The notes beneath the pieces were generated by a model. The model saw only the letters and a list, made by a program, of their open reading frames with translations. It did no database searches and was not told where the DNA came from. The translations under genes were made by a program, and so were the position numbers. A stretch of DNA of 15,476 nt from Bacillota bacterium (GTDB lineage Bacteria > Bacillota_H > UBA994 > UBA5500): assembly GCA_012727835.1 (NCBI GenBank), contig JAAYGE010000204.1, forward strand, positions 1 through 15,476, written 5' to 3'. Of this stretch, positions 1 to 6,926 are shown piece by piece (within the stretch, counting starts at the first letter, position 1; the number at the start of each line of letters is the position of its first letter).

Positions 1-40
1 ATTTATTATATGAGGTGGACATTGGGGAGTGGTGTTAGCG

Positions 41-586
41 ATGAGAGTGATTGCCGGTATAGCCAAAGGACGCAAATTGGTAGCTCCCAAGGGTGATAGG
101 GTTCGTCCTACTAGCGATAAGGTGAAAGGGGCAGTTTTTAATGTATTAGCCCAGTATGGCCCTTTTACCAGTTTCTTAGATTTGTTCGCCGGTAGTGGTG
201 CCATGGGAATTGAAGCCTGGAGTCGAGGCATCCGCCGGGTGGCGTTTGTGGAGAAGGACCGGGTGGCTTTCCGGTCATTACGAGCCAATTTGCAGGCTGT
301 TGGCTTGGAGGGAGCGAGAGTTCTAGCTACCGATTGGCAAATTGCCTTGCGGCAGCTGGCCGGTGAGACTTTTGATGTTATTTACGCCGACCCCCCTTTT
401 TTTGCCGGTCTGTACCCCTTAATACTAAAGGAAGTTAGAGAGCACAAAGTATTAAGCCGGGAAGGGATACTCTGTTTGGAGCACCCCCAGCGGCTGCAGT
501 TGGACTATGGTGATGGCTGGAGCTTGCTCAAGGCGAAACGCTATGGGGATACGGTGGTAACCTTCTTATCACCTAGCGCCGAATAA
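41..586 (+). CDS. rsmD: 16S rRNA (guanine966-N2)-methyltransferase RsmD
   Basis: Methylates one guanine of 16S rRNA during small-subunit assembly, using S-adenosylmethionine. About 181 aa, the usual family size. The N-terminus [13 protein letters not shown] and the following [13 protein letters not shown] are the family opening. A Rossmann SAM-binding loop follows ([17 protein letters not shown]). The catalytic motif YADPPF is the DPPF/NPPY type of N2-guanine and N6-adenine methyltransferases. A GTG at 29 is in frame, but ATG 41 matches the family N-terminus and has GGGGAG at 24-29, 11 nt upstream, so I chose it. The gene ends in TAA and coaD follows 19 nt later, so the two are probably co-transcribed. 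The 28 bases before the ORF are too short to show a promoter or an upstream gene. Confidence 0.93.
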   Translation: MRVIAGIAKGRKLVAPKGDRVRPTSDKVKGAVFNVLAQYGPFTSFLDLFAGSGAMGIEAWSRGIRRVAFVEKDRVAFRSLRANLQAVGLEGARVLATDWQIALRQLAGETFDVIYADPPFFAGLYPLILKEVREHKVLSREGILCLEHPQRLQLDYGDGWSLLKAKRYGDTVVTFLSPSAE

Positions 587-605
587 GTTGAAGGAGGCAG
601 GAAAC

Positions 606-1091
606 GTGTCCAGGGCGGTTTATCCAGGAAGTTTTGATCCGGTTACTTATGGCCATTTAGACATCATTGAAAGGGCCGCCGCTGTATTTGAGGAAGTCAA
701 TGTAGCTGTAGTTGTAAACCCAAATAAAACCCCGCTCTTTACCTTATCCGAGCGGGTAGAGATGTTGCAGGCCTGCACTAAGCATTTACCCAACGTGACC
801 ATTTCTCAATTTGAGGGCTTGTTGGTAAAATACGTGGCCGATCAAGGGGCAAACGTCATAATTAAGGGCTTGCGAGCTATTTCCGATTTTGAATATGAGT
901 TTCAAATGGCACTGATGAATCGCAAGCAAAACCCCAAGATTGAGACCCTGTTTATGATGACCAGCAGTAAGTATTCCTATTTAAGTTCCAGTATGGCCAA
1001 AGAGGTGGCCAGACTAGGGGGATGCGTGCGCGACCTAGTGCCGCCGATCGTAGAGGAACGCATGCTCAAGGCCTTAAGGGCGACGACGTAG
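606..1091 (+). CDS. coaD: phosphopantetheine adenylyltransferase CoaD
   Basis: Transfers AMP from ATP to 4'-phosphopantetheine to give dephospho-CoA, the penultimate step of CoA synthesis. About 161 aa, typical for the family. The opening [18 protein letters not shown] holds the nucleotidyltransferase T/HxGH motif. [20 protein letters not shown] and the [10 protein letters not shown] segment match the family's substrate- and ATP-binding regions. A TTG at 588 is in frame, but it lies before the SD AAGGAGG (591-597). GTG 606 has an 8-nt spacing to that SD and gives the family N-terminus. The rsmD-coaD pairing is standard in Firmicutes. The 3' end overlaps the end of the convergent ylbJ by 18 nt, and there is no room for a terminator between them. 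Confidence 0.95.
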   Translation: MSRAVYPGSFDPVTYGHLDIIERAAAVFEEVNVAVVVNPNKTPLFTLSERVEMLQACTKHLPNVTISQFEGLLVKYVADQGANVIIKGLRAISDFEYEFQMALMNRKQNPKIETLFMMTSSKYSYLSSSMAKEVARLGGCVRDLVPPIVEERMLKALRATT

Positions 1092-2372
1092 AATCATAAG
1101 GCGCAGGCTAGTGAAGGTATGATAGACCAGAGACATGGCAAGAATTGTGCCTAATAGGAGGCCACCGTTGCGCCCCACATAGGCCATCCGTTGCCACCAG
1201 GCGGCCATAGTGGTCTTGGTTCCTATTTGCAGGAAAACGGGCAGGGTGGTTACGGCTGCCGTTGGCGACATGTGGTTCCATAGGAGCCAGGTGATGGCGC
1301 CAGCCAAAACCGCCTGCATAGCCCGGGCCAATAGGTAGGGCCCAATGCGGATATCCGTATCATTGATGATAGCCGCCACCTGGGCGTGGACCGAGAAGCC
1401 GCTCCAGGCGATAATGGAGCTAATCAGAATCACCTGTTCCTTGATGGGAGCCAGGGCCTGGCTGGCCACGTTGCAGCCGATGGTAATCTCAAAGACTCCG
1501 CTGACAAAGGCTTCGCCCAAGGCGGGAGATAAGCCGAAGATTGCCAGAATCCAATTGACACCCTTGGCTATTAGCGATACTAGGCCGGAAACGGTAGCCA
1601 TGCGCATAATTACCGAGAAAAGAATTATAAAGCCACCGATCATGAGTAGGGAATTGACCGAGTTCTTGACCGCATCGCCCAGCAATTGGCCTAAAGGACG
1701 GCCATCGCGTCTACGGGCCCGATAAAGTTCTCTCAAGGCGCGCACAATGATATTGCCGCGTGGTTCACCAATTTGGGGGCTTTGGGGTGCGTTGGGCTTA
1801 TAGAAACGCATAATTATTCCCACCAATAGGGCGGAAAGATAATGGGCGGCGGCAATAATGGCTCCCAATTTGACGTTACCGAGCATGGCTACGGCTACCG
1901 CTCCCACCATAAACAAGGGATCGGCCGTATTGCAGAAGGATAATAGCCGTTCTGCTTCTACCTGGTTGCAGAGATTCTGCTGACGTAGGCGGCGAGTTAG
2001 GATTGCCCCTATGGGATAGCCGGAAGCTAGTCCCATGGCCATGACGAAGGAGCCGGCGCCGGGGACGTTAAACAGGGGACGCATAAGGGGTTCTAGGAGT
2101 ACCCCCATGAAGTTGACTACTCCCAACCCCATCAGGAGTTCGCAACCGATAAAGAAGGGTAATAGGGCCGGGAATACAATTTCCCACCACACTCGCAGTC
2201 CTTCCATAGCCGAATCGAAGGCGGCGTCGGGTGCTTTTACCATGCTTAGGGCGAGGGCAACGCCGGCGGCTGCCATGAAGAAGGTCCCAAAATAACGGCG
2301 AAACAGGTTATGGCGTGAGATCAGAATTCCGCCAATACATAATCCCAGTAAGATCGCTACCATCCATTGCAT
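1074..2372 (-). CDS. ylbJ: sporulation integral membrane protein YlbJ
   Basis: Polytopic membrane protein of the YlbJ family, needed in Bacillus for normal spore formation; its transported substrate is not established. About 432 aa, with many hydrophobic segments from residue 4 to the C-terminus. Two stretches resemble the nucleoside-recognition/Gate type domain: [15 protein letters not shown] near residue 63 and [19 protein letters not shown] in the second half. A hydrophilic, Arg-rich loop ([16 protein letters not shown]) separates them. The ATG is preceded by AGGAGG (minus strand, plus coordinates 2381-2386) at 8 nt. That SD lies inside an 11-bp inverted repeat (see 2381-2427). The gene lies 74 nt downstream of tmcAL on the same strand and ends in TAA. 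With spoVS it argues that the organism is a spore former. Confidence 0.9.
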   Translation of the reverse strand: MQWMVAILLGLCIGGILISRHNLFRRYFGTFFMAAAGVALALSMVKAPDAAFDSAMEGLRVWWEIVFPALLPFFIGCELLMGLGVVNFMGVLLEPLMRPLFNVPGAGSFVMAMGLASGYPIGAILTRRLRQQNLCNQVEAERLLSFCNTADPLFMVGAVAVAMLGNVKLGAIIAAAHYLSALLVGIIMRFYKPNAPQSPQIGEPRGNIIVRALRELYRARRRDGRPLGQLLGDAVKNSVNSLLMIGGFIILFSVIMRMATVSGLVSLIAKGVNWILAIFGLSPALGEAFVSGVFEITIGCNVASQALAPIKEQVILISSIIAWSGFSVHAQVAAIINDTDIRIGPYLLARAMQAVLAGAITWLLWNHMSPTAAVTTLPVFLQIGTKTTMAAWWQRMAYVGRNGGLLLGTILAMSLVYHTFTSLRLMILRRRP

Positions 2373-2380
2373 CGGGCCAA

Positions 2381-2427
2381 CCTCCTCATATGTCGCTTAG
2401 CACACTTCACTTATTAATATGAGGAGG
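2381..2427 (-). promoter_or_regulatory. 11-bp inverted repeat covering the ylbJ Shine-Dalgarno
   Basis: CCTCCTCATAT (2381-2391) and ATATGAGGAGG (2417-2427) are perfect inverted copies separated by 25 nt. On the minus-strand transcript entering from tmcAL, the ylbJ SD would be paired in an 11-bp stem. This could limit ylbJ translation from read-through mRNA. A transcript starting inside the loop would leave the SD free. Sequestration is inference; the repeat itself is directly seen. No T-run follows, so it is not an intrinsic terminator. Confidence 0.6.
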
Positions 2428-2446
2428 AAACGGAACTATGACAAGC

Positions 2447-3649
2447 CTAACGAGTTACTATAGGGTGGGTATAGTCAAGGCCGCTTTGGCTATTCTGCCG
2501 CCAGGCCAGGGTATAGATGTCGGTGGCGTGGATATCCAATTCTAGGCTTGCCCGTAACCGTTGGTTGTTGGCCGGAGCTCTGCTGGCCGCATACACGACG
2601 GGTAGGGGCGATTCTTTCAGCCGCTGACGAATGACGTTGGCAGAAGTGTTTAAGGCCAAAACGCGTAAGTATGGAGGCGGCTGTTGAGTATCAACTTTTT
2701 CTAATCGATCCCGGTTAAGACCAAGCAATATGTAGGTCGCCAACCGTTGCAAACGGGTTAGAGGAAAACGGCGGGTTTTTGTAAGGCGCAGCAGCTCCTC
2801 CCAACTGTTGGTTTGGCGAGCGGCTAGCCAAAGGCGTTCGCCCAATCCCTCGCCCCCTTCAGGCCAAGTGCTCATCTCCTCCCGGCAGTGGCTACGTAGT
2901 CGGTAAAACAAAAAAGGAGCGAGGTGTTGCCAGCTGACCGGTCCTTGCCCTATTTGGATGTGCTGGGCTAGAATGGATTTAGCAGCCGGGGGCATCCCCT
3001 CCACCGTATGCTTCTCTAGCACTTGTTGCCGAATAGCCGTGGCCGAAGGTAGCGGTGCTGCCAGATCGCGACTGTGGTAGGAGCCGAGGCGTTTAATAGT
3101 GTGGGCGCGGACAGGCAGTCGGTGTTGTTTGATGGCCAACAAATACATAATGCCGAGGGTATTGTTTGGTTCCTTAAACGATTCCGGGTCGATGTGGGGT
3201 AAAGCAGTTGCCACCGCTTCACCCTGAGCCACAGCAAAGGAATGGCCTTGCCGGAGGGCACTCTGGAGAGTCTGCCGATAGATAGGTGGCTGTTCCAGCA
3301 ATAGGTCGGCTATCGCTTCCAGAGGGAGGAGTTGGCCTATCTCGCTACCAAAACAGATATCGGTGGCACCCGCCGCTGCCAAGAGGCGCACCGCTCCGGC
3401 GGCAAAATTGGGGGCACTCTGGGTGGCCCAGGCCACCGGTAGTTCCAGCACCAAATCCACACCGGCGGTGAGAGCCATTTCTGCCCGGGCCCATTTATCA
3501 ATGAGGGCCGGTTCTCCCCGTTGGGTAAAGGAGCCACTCATTACTGCAATGGTGGCATCGGGTCTAATCAACCGCTTTGCCTCTTGTAAGTGGTAGAGGT
3601 GACCCAAGTGGAAGGGGTTGTATTCAACGACCAGACCAAGAATCTTCAT
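2447..3649 (-). CDS. tmcAL: tRNA(Met) cytidine acetate ligase TmcAL (YlbM)
   Basis: Forms N4-acetylcytidine at the wobble position of elongator tRNA(Met), using acetate and ATP through an acetyl-adenylate. About 400 aa, close to the family length. The opening [18 protein letters not shown] holds the HxGH nucleotidyltransferase motif. [24 protein letters not shown] and [14 protein letters not shown] follow as in the family, with [11 protein letters not shown] and the helical C-terminal half after them. Two in-frame ATGs exist, at 3655 and 3649. The second fits the family start (MKILGL) and has AAAGGGG 6 nt upstream, whereas the first abuts that SD with no gap, so I chose 3649. The stop is TAG. 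The gene is divergent from ackA, whose enzyme handles the same small molecule, acetate. Confidence 0.92.
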   Translation of the reverse strand: MKILGLVVEYNPFHLGHLYHLQEAKRLIRPDATIAVMSGSFTQRGEPALIDKWARAEMALTAGVDLVLELPVAWATQSAPNFAAGAVRLLAAAGATDICFGSEIGQLLPLEAIADLLLEQPPIYRQTLQSALRQGHSFAVAQGEAVATALPHIDPESFKEPNNTLGIMYLLAIKQHRLPVRAHTIKRLGSYHSRDLAAPLPSATAIRQQVLEKHTVEGMPPAAKSILAQHIQIGQGPVSWQHLAPFLFYRLRSHCREEMSTWPEGGEGLGERLWLAARQTNSWEELLRLTKTRRFPLTRLQRLATYILLGLNRDRLEKVDTQQPPPYLRVLALNTSANVIRQRLKESPLPVVYAASRAPANNQRLRASLELDIHATDIYTLAWRQNSQSGLDYTHPIVTR

Positions 3650-3676
3650 CCGCATCCCCTTTCAATCTATCGCTTC

Positions 3677-3697
3677 CCAGCCTCCCATTTTGGCTGG
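3677..3697. repeat. 6-bp hairpin in the tmcAL-ackA intergenic region
   Basis: CCAGCC (3677-3682) and GGCTGG (3692-3697) are inverted copies with a 9-nt loop. CTAT/ATAG (3667-3670/3698-3701) could extend the stem across a bulge. It lies 28 nt upstream of the tmcAL start, in its probable 5' leader, and just upstream of the ackA -35. There is no T-tract. The function is unknown; it may be a protein site or a leader structure. Confidence 0.35.
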
Positions 3698-3702
3698 ATA
3701 GC

Positions 3703-3732
3703 TTGTCCTATTTTAGAGTTAGGATATATAAT
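3703..3732 (+). promoter_or_regulatory. probable sigma-A promoter of ackA
   Basis: TTGTCC (3703-3708), an 18-nt spacer and a perfect TATAAT (3727-3732) precede ackA. A start near 3739 would give a leader of about 31 nt holding the SD AAAGGAGG. The divergent tmcAL promoter must lie in the same 120-bp gap, but I could not assign it with confidence. Confidence 0.6.
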
Positions 3733-3769
3733 ACTGGGTAGTTTGCCAAGTCGCAAAGGAGGATATCAA

Positions 3770-4966
3770 GTGAAAGTCTTAGTTATCAACTGTGGCAGTT
3801 CGTCTCTCAAGTATCAAGTGTTCGATATGGAGACGGAAACCGTACTAGCCAAAGGTAATGTGGAACGCATTGGTATTGATGGCTCTTTCCTCAAGTATCG
3901 TCGGGGTGACGAAGACAGCATCACCATAGAGGCTGAGATTCCTGATCATGAAGTGGCCATCAAACTAGTCTTCGATGCGCTTACCAATGAATCTTACGGT
4001 GTACTGAAATCCACTGCTGAAATTGAAGCTGTGGGCCATCGGGTAGTGCACGCCGGTGAAAAATATGCCGGTTCGGTTGTTATCGACGACGATGTGATGG
4101 CTGCTTTGCGTGAGTGCATTGATTTGGCACCGCTACATAACCCACCCAATATTATGGGAATTGAAGTGGCACAGAAATTAATGCCCAATGTGAAACATGT
4201 GGGTGTTTTTGACACCGCATTCCATCAAACGATGCCCGATTATGCTTACCTGTATGCGCTACCTTACGAACTGTATGAAAAGTATCGGGTCCGTCGTTAC
4301 GGCTTCCATGGTACATCCCATAAGTATGTAGCCGAGCGGGCAGCCGCTGTTTTGGGACGTCCTCTCAGTGAACTCAAGGTTATTACCTGCCATCTGGGCA
4401 ATGGTGCCAGCGTTACTGCTGTCGATGGTGGTAAATCGGTAGATACTAGTATGGGCTTCACCCCCTTGGAAGGCCTCATCATGGGCACCCGTTGTGGCGA
4501 CTTAGACCCGGCGGTAGTCACCTTCATTCAGGAGAAGGAAAATCTGACCGGTGAAGAAGTAAATAACCTGCTGAACAAGAAGTCGGGCGTACTCGGTATC
4601 TCGGGTGTAAGCAGTGACTTCCGTTCCCTTGAAGAGGCTAGCGAGGCCGGTAACCAGCGGGCCACTCTGGCTATGGAAATGTTCGCCTATCGGGTGCGTA
4701 AATATATCGGTGCCTATGCAGCTGCCATGGGCGGAGTGGATGCTATCGTATTTACAGCCGGTTTGGGTGAAAACTCGGCTTCTATGCGGGAGAAAATCTG
4801 CAATGGGCTAGAGTTCTTGGGTGTTAAGATTGACGCGGAGAAGAATAATACCCGCGGGCGTGAGATCGATTTCAGCGCCGCCGATGCTAAAGTCCGCACC
4901 CTGTTAATACCTACCAATGAAGAGCTGATGATTGCCCGTGATACGGTGGCTCTAACTCGGGGCTAG
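3770..4966 (+). CDS. ackA: acetate kinase AckA
   Basis: Interconverts acetate + ATP and acetyl phosphate + ADP in the cytoplasm: the energy-yielding step of acetogenic fermentation, or the route for acetate activation. About 398 aa, normal length. Visible motifs are [11 protein letters not shown] at the N-terminus, [42 protein letters not shown] with the catalytic His, [26 protein letters not shown] with the active-site Arg, and FTAGLGEN near the end. The reading frame is open back to 3590, but GTG 3770 gives the exact family N-terminus and has AAAGGAGG about 7 nt upstream. The partner gene pta (phosphotransacetylase), often adjacent, is not in the window. No terminator follows; the next promoter begins 13 nt after the stop. 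Confidence 0.96.
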   Translation: MKVLVINCGSSSLKYQVFDMETETVLAKGNVERIGIDGSFLKYRRGDEDSITIEAEIPDHEVAIKLVFDALTNESYGVLKSTAEIEAVGHRVVHAGEKYAGSVVIDDDVMAALRECIDLAPLHNPPNIMGIEVAQKLMPNVKHVGVFDTAFHQTMPDYAYLYALPYELYEKYRVRRYGFHGTSHKYVAERAAAVLGRPLSELKVITCHLGNGASVTAVDGGKSVDTSMGFTPLEGLIMGTRCGDLDPAVVTFIQEKENLTGEEVNNLLNKKSGVLGISGVSSDFRSLEEASEAGNQRATLAMEMFAYRVRKYIGAYAAAMGGVDAIVFTAGLGENSASMREKICNGLEFLGVKIDAEKNNTRGREIDFSAADAKVRTLLIPTNEELMIARDTVALTRG

Positions 4967-4978
4967 TGGGGGCTCTGA

Positions 4979-5007
4979 TTGACAGGTTTCTTACCCCACA
5001 GTATAAT
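4979..5007 (+). promoter_or_regulatory. consensus sigma-A promoter of yceD-rpmF
   Basis: TTGACA (4979-4984), exactly 17 nt, then TATAAT (5002-5007): a full match to the vegetative consensus. The predicted start near 5014 falls inside the SD GGGGAGGTG (5008-5016), only about 11 nt before the ATG at 5025. Transcripts from here would have a very short leader with a truncated SD. Those reading through from ackA would carry the full SD. Confidence 0.8.
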
Positions 5008-5024
5008 GGGGAGGTGATTTTCCC

Positions 5025-5552
5025 ATGAAAATTGCCCTTAGCGACTGGCGGGCAGAGGCTCTGGAGGAGACGCTGACCGCCTGTGAACGTTGGCCTAGCC
5101 TCTCTTGGCAAGGCCAGCAGATCAACTTTAAAACACCGGTTCAGCTGTCTTGGCAGCTAACCGGGCAAAAAGGTTCTATATTTATTCGTGGGAAAATTGC
5201 AACCGACTTAGAACTGGCCTGTAGTCGTTGCGCCGAAACCTTCTTGCTTCCGATGCGGTGTACGCTGGAGGAGATTGTTTCTCTCACTCCCGATCCGGAG
5301 CAAGAAGAATTTTGGGATACACCGATCATTGATCGGGAGCAGGATGAGCTGGATCTTAGTGCCCTTAGTTTACAGGTGTTGCTGGAAAACTTGCCCTTGC
5401 AGCCCCTTTGTAAAGCCGACTGACGTGGCCTATGCCCCCAGTGCGGACAGGATTTAAATAAGGGTGACTGTGATTGTCAAGTGGAGGCAATAGATCCTCG
5501 TTTAGCTATCCTGGGCCAGTTGCTCAAGCCAGATAAGCAAACGGAAAAATAG
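5025..5552 (+). CDS. yceD: YceD/DUF177 family protein with in-frame UGA at codon 133 (candidate selenoprotein)
   Basis: DUF177 (YceD/YlbN) proteins are encoded before rpmF in most bacteria and are linked to 23S rRNA accumulation. The open part before the UGA has 132 codons and includes LACSRCAETF, with a CxxC pair, and ends in LPLQPLCKAD. Codon 133 is UGA (5421-5423). The frame then continues as RGLCPQCGQDLNKGDCDC and EAIDPRLAILGQLL to TAG at 5550-5552, 175 residues in all, which matches the family size. Clostridial relatives read LC-x-x-DC-(K/R)-GLCPxCG, so the UGA replaces the Cys after the Asp. The conserved 42-codon tail shows that the frame is or recently was translated. The options are selenocysteine, other read-through, a single-base nonsense mutation or a base-call error. 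The stop-at-UGA product would lack most of the Cys cluster. The SD is GGGGAGGTG; rpmF starts 45 nt after the TAG. Confidence 0.8.
5421..5451 (+). promoter_or_regulatory. possible UGA recoding signal (weak hairpin)
   Basis: Directly after the UGA, CCT (5429-5431) can pair with AGG (5449-5451), and TGC (5433-5435) with GCG (5443-5445, including one G-U pair), enclosing a 7-nt loop CCCCAGT. The upper stem begins 9 nt after the UGA, near the roughly 11-nt spacing of known bacterial SECIS elements. The stem is short, and the loop lacks the early G usually expected, so this is only suggestive. The base after UGA is C, the leakiest termination context in E. coli. Confidence 0.25.
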
Positions 5553-5597
5553 GGTACCCCCTATTGAGTTTTTGAGCTTTTCGGAGGAGGTGTAACA

Positions 5598-5777
5598 ATG
5601 GCTGTACCTAAGCAAAAACTATCTAAGAGTCGTCGGGATAGACGCCGCGCCGCTAATTTTAAACTCCGTGCTAAAGGTTTAGTAGAATGCCCGCAATGCC
5701 ACGAAGCCAGGCTACCCCATCGAGCATGCCCCCACTGCGGCTATTACAAAAACCGGACGGTTATAGCTGTTGATTAA
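5598..5777 (+). CDS. rpmF: 50S ribosomal protein bL32
   Basis: Small basic large-subunit ribosomal protein of 59 aa, typical length. The N-terminus [20 protein letters not shown] is the family signature. It is the zinc-binding (four-Cys) form: CPQC near residue 31 and CPHCG near residue 44. The SD GGAGGAGGTG lies about 7 nt before the ATG. It follows yceD by 45 nt and is closed by an intrinsic terminator, making yceD-rpmF a compact transcription unit. Confidence 0.96.
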   Translation: MAVPKQKLSKSRRDRRRAANFKLRAKGLVECPQCHEARLPHRACPHCGYYKNRTVIAVD

Positions 5778-5792
5778 CCAAATAGAGAGTTG

Positions 5793-5825
5793 GGCTCGTG
5801 CTTTTAAGTCACGAGCCTATTTTTT
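5793..5825 (+). terminator. Rho-independent terminator after rpmF
   Basis: GGCTCGTG (5793-5800) and CACGAGCC (5810-5817) form a perfect 8-bp stem with a 9-nt loop, followed by TA and six T (5820-5825). It separates yceD-rpmF from the plsX unit. Confidence 0.93.
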
Positions 5826-5857
5826 CCCGGGTGTGTGCACAATTTTGAGCAAATGTC

Positions 5858-5887
5858 TTGCGACCCGGGTCGGTATCAAGCTATACT
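5858..5887 (+). promoter_or_regulatory. probable promoter of plsX with dyad elements
   Basis: TTGCGA (5858-5863), 18 nt, TATACT (5882-5887). A perfect 10-bp palindrome GACCCGGGTC (5862-5871) overlaps the -35 and spacer, and CTATA-CTAGC-TATAG (5881-5895) overlaps the -10. CCCGGGT also occurs at 5826-5832. A unit placed after a strong terminator needs its own promoter. I see no match to the Bacillus FapR operator, so if regulated this is a different site. Confidence 0.55.
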
Positions 5888-5919
5888 AGCTATAGTCAAT
5901 TTTAGAAAGGGTGGGCGAA

Positions 5920-6924
5920 ATGCTGCGAATAGCCATCGACGCGATGGGTGGTGACCATGCCCCCGAAGAAATAGTAGCCGGTGCACTTTCTGCACTGCAA
6001 GCCAATAGCCAGTTGTCAGTACAGTTGGTAGGGCTAAAGGAGCAGTTGGAAAAGCTTCTGGCCTCTGCCGACGACCAGGTCCGCCAACGGGTGAGCATCG
6101 TGCCGGCCACGGAAGTAATTACTAATGACGAAGCTCCGGCCATGGCGGTGCGCCGTAAGAAGGATGCCTCTATCGTTGTGGCTACCCGTTTACTCAAAAC
6201 GGGAGAGGCCGACGGGTTATTGACCGCCGGTAGCACGGGAGCTTTTATGGCGGCCGGGTTATTGATATTAGGTCGCTTACCAGGGGTGCAACGCCCCGCC
6301 TTAGCGCCGATTCTACCCACAACAACTGGAAGCGGGGTAGTGCTACTGGATGTGGGTGCTAATATGGATGCCAAGCCGGAACACTTGTTACAATACGGCA
6401 TCATGGGAAGCATATATGCGGAACACGTTCTCGGTCGCCCTAACCCCCGTGTAGGCCTGTTAAACGTGGGAAGCGAGCCGGGCAAAGGCAATGAGGTCGC
6501 TAAAGCCGCCTACAATTTGTTGGCGGAGCACCCCTTGAACTTCATAGGCAATATAGAAGCGCGCGAAATTTTGACGGGAGCGGCCGACGTGGTGGTTGTG
6601 GATGGTTTTGTCGGCAATGTGGTGCTTAAGTTCATGGAGGGAATGGCTTTCAGCTTGTTTTCTATGCTGAAAGAGGAGTTTGCCAGCGACTTGCGTAGCA
6701 AATTGGGGGCCGGATTATTGCTACCGGGCTTGCGGCGATTTAAACGCAAGCGTGATTACGCCGAGTACGGCGGCGCACCTCTTTTAGGCGTCAAAGCCCC
6801 TATGATCAAGTGTCATGGAAGTTCGGAACGCAAGGCAATTCATAATGGAATACAACAAGCAATAAAGTTCATTGAAAACCGTTCGGGAGAGGTGATTTCT
6901 CGAACTATCGGGGAGGTCCAATAG
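5920..6924 (+). CDS. plsX: phosphate acyltransferase PlsX
   Basis: Converts acyl-ACP and phosphate to acyl-phosphate, the donor for PlsY in the first acylation of glycerol-3-phosphate. Peripheral membrane enzyme. About 334 aa, normal. The N-terminus MLRIAIDAMGGDHAPEEIV is diagnostic. TAGSTGAFMAAGLLILGRLPGV, LLDVGANMDAKPEHLLQYG, GLLNVGSEPGKGNE and DGFVGNVVLKFMEG follow in the family order, with EYGGAPLLGVK toward the C-terminus. GTG 5911 is in frame but has no SD spacing. ATG 5920 has AAGGGTGG 5 nt upstream and gives the family start. degV begins 2 nt after the stop. Confidence 0.96.
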   Translation: MLRIAIDAMGGDHAPEEIVAGALSALQANSQLSVQLVGLKEQLEKLLASADDQVRQRVSIVPATEVITNDEAPAMAVRRKKDASIVVATRLLKTGEADGLLTAGSTGAFMAAGLLILGRLPGVQRPALAPILPTTTGSGVVLLDVGANMDAKPEHLLQYGIMGSIYAEHVLGRPNPRVGLLNVGSEPGKGNEVAKAAYNLLAEHPLNFIGNIEAREILTGAADVVVVDGFVGNVVLKFMEGMAFSLFSMLKEEFASDLRSKLGAGLLLPGLRRFKRKRDYAEYGGAPLLGVKAPMIKCHGSSERKAIHNGIQQAIKFIENRSGEVISRTIGEVQ

Positions 6925-6926
6925 TT

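Noticed and set aside
2438..2545. 35-codon plus-strand ORF starting ATG with GAGGAGG 10 nt upstream
   Set aside because: The SD is simply one arm of the inverted repeat, and the ORF lies antisense to the 3' end of tmcAL; the peptide resembles nothing I know.
3590..3769. 60-codon N-terminal extension of ackA
   Set aside because: It would run through the ackA promoter and antisense to the start of tmcAL; GTG 3770 has a good SD and the family N-terminus.
4966..4999. GTGGGG/CCCCAC hairpin after ackA as a terminator
   Set aside because: Only 6 bp with a 22-nt loop and no T-tract; it overlaps the yceD promoter.
5025..5423. A normal 132-aa YceD ending at the UGA
   Set aside because: The tail after the UGA keeps the conserved DUF177 pattern in frame, and the truncated form would lose most of the Cys cluster; kept only as an alternative.
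5552..5559. Palindrome GGGTACCC between yceD and rpmF
   Set aside because: Short and isolated; no partner site or T-tract nearby.
5886..6491. 201-codon minus-strand ORF
   Set aside because: Antisense shadow of plsX, whose product is unmistakable; Ser/Pro/Thr-rich composition typical of reverse-frame translation.
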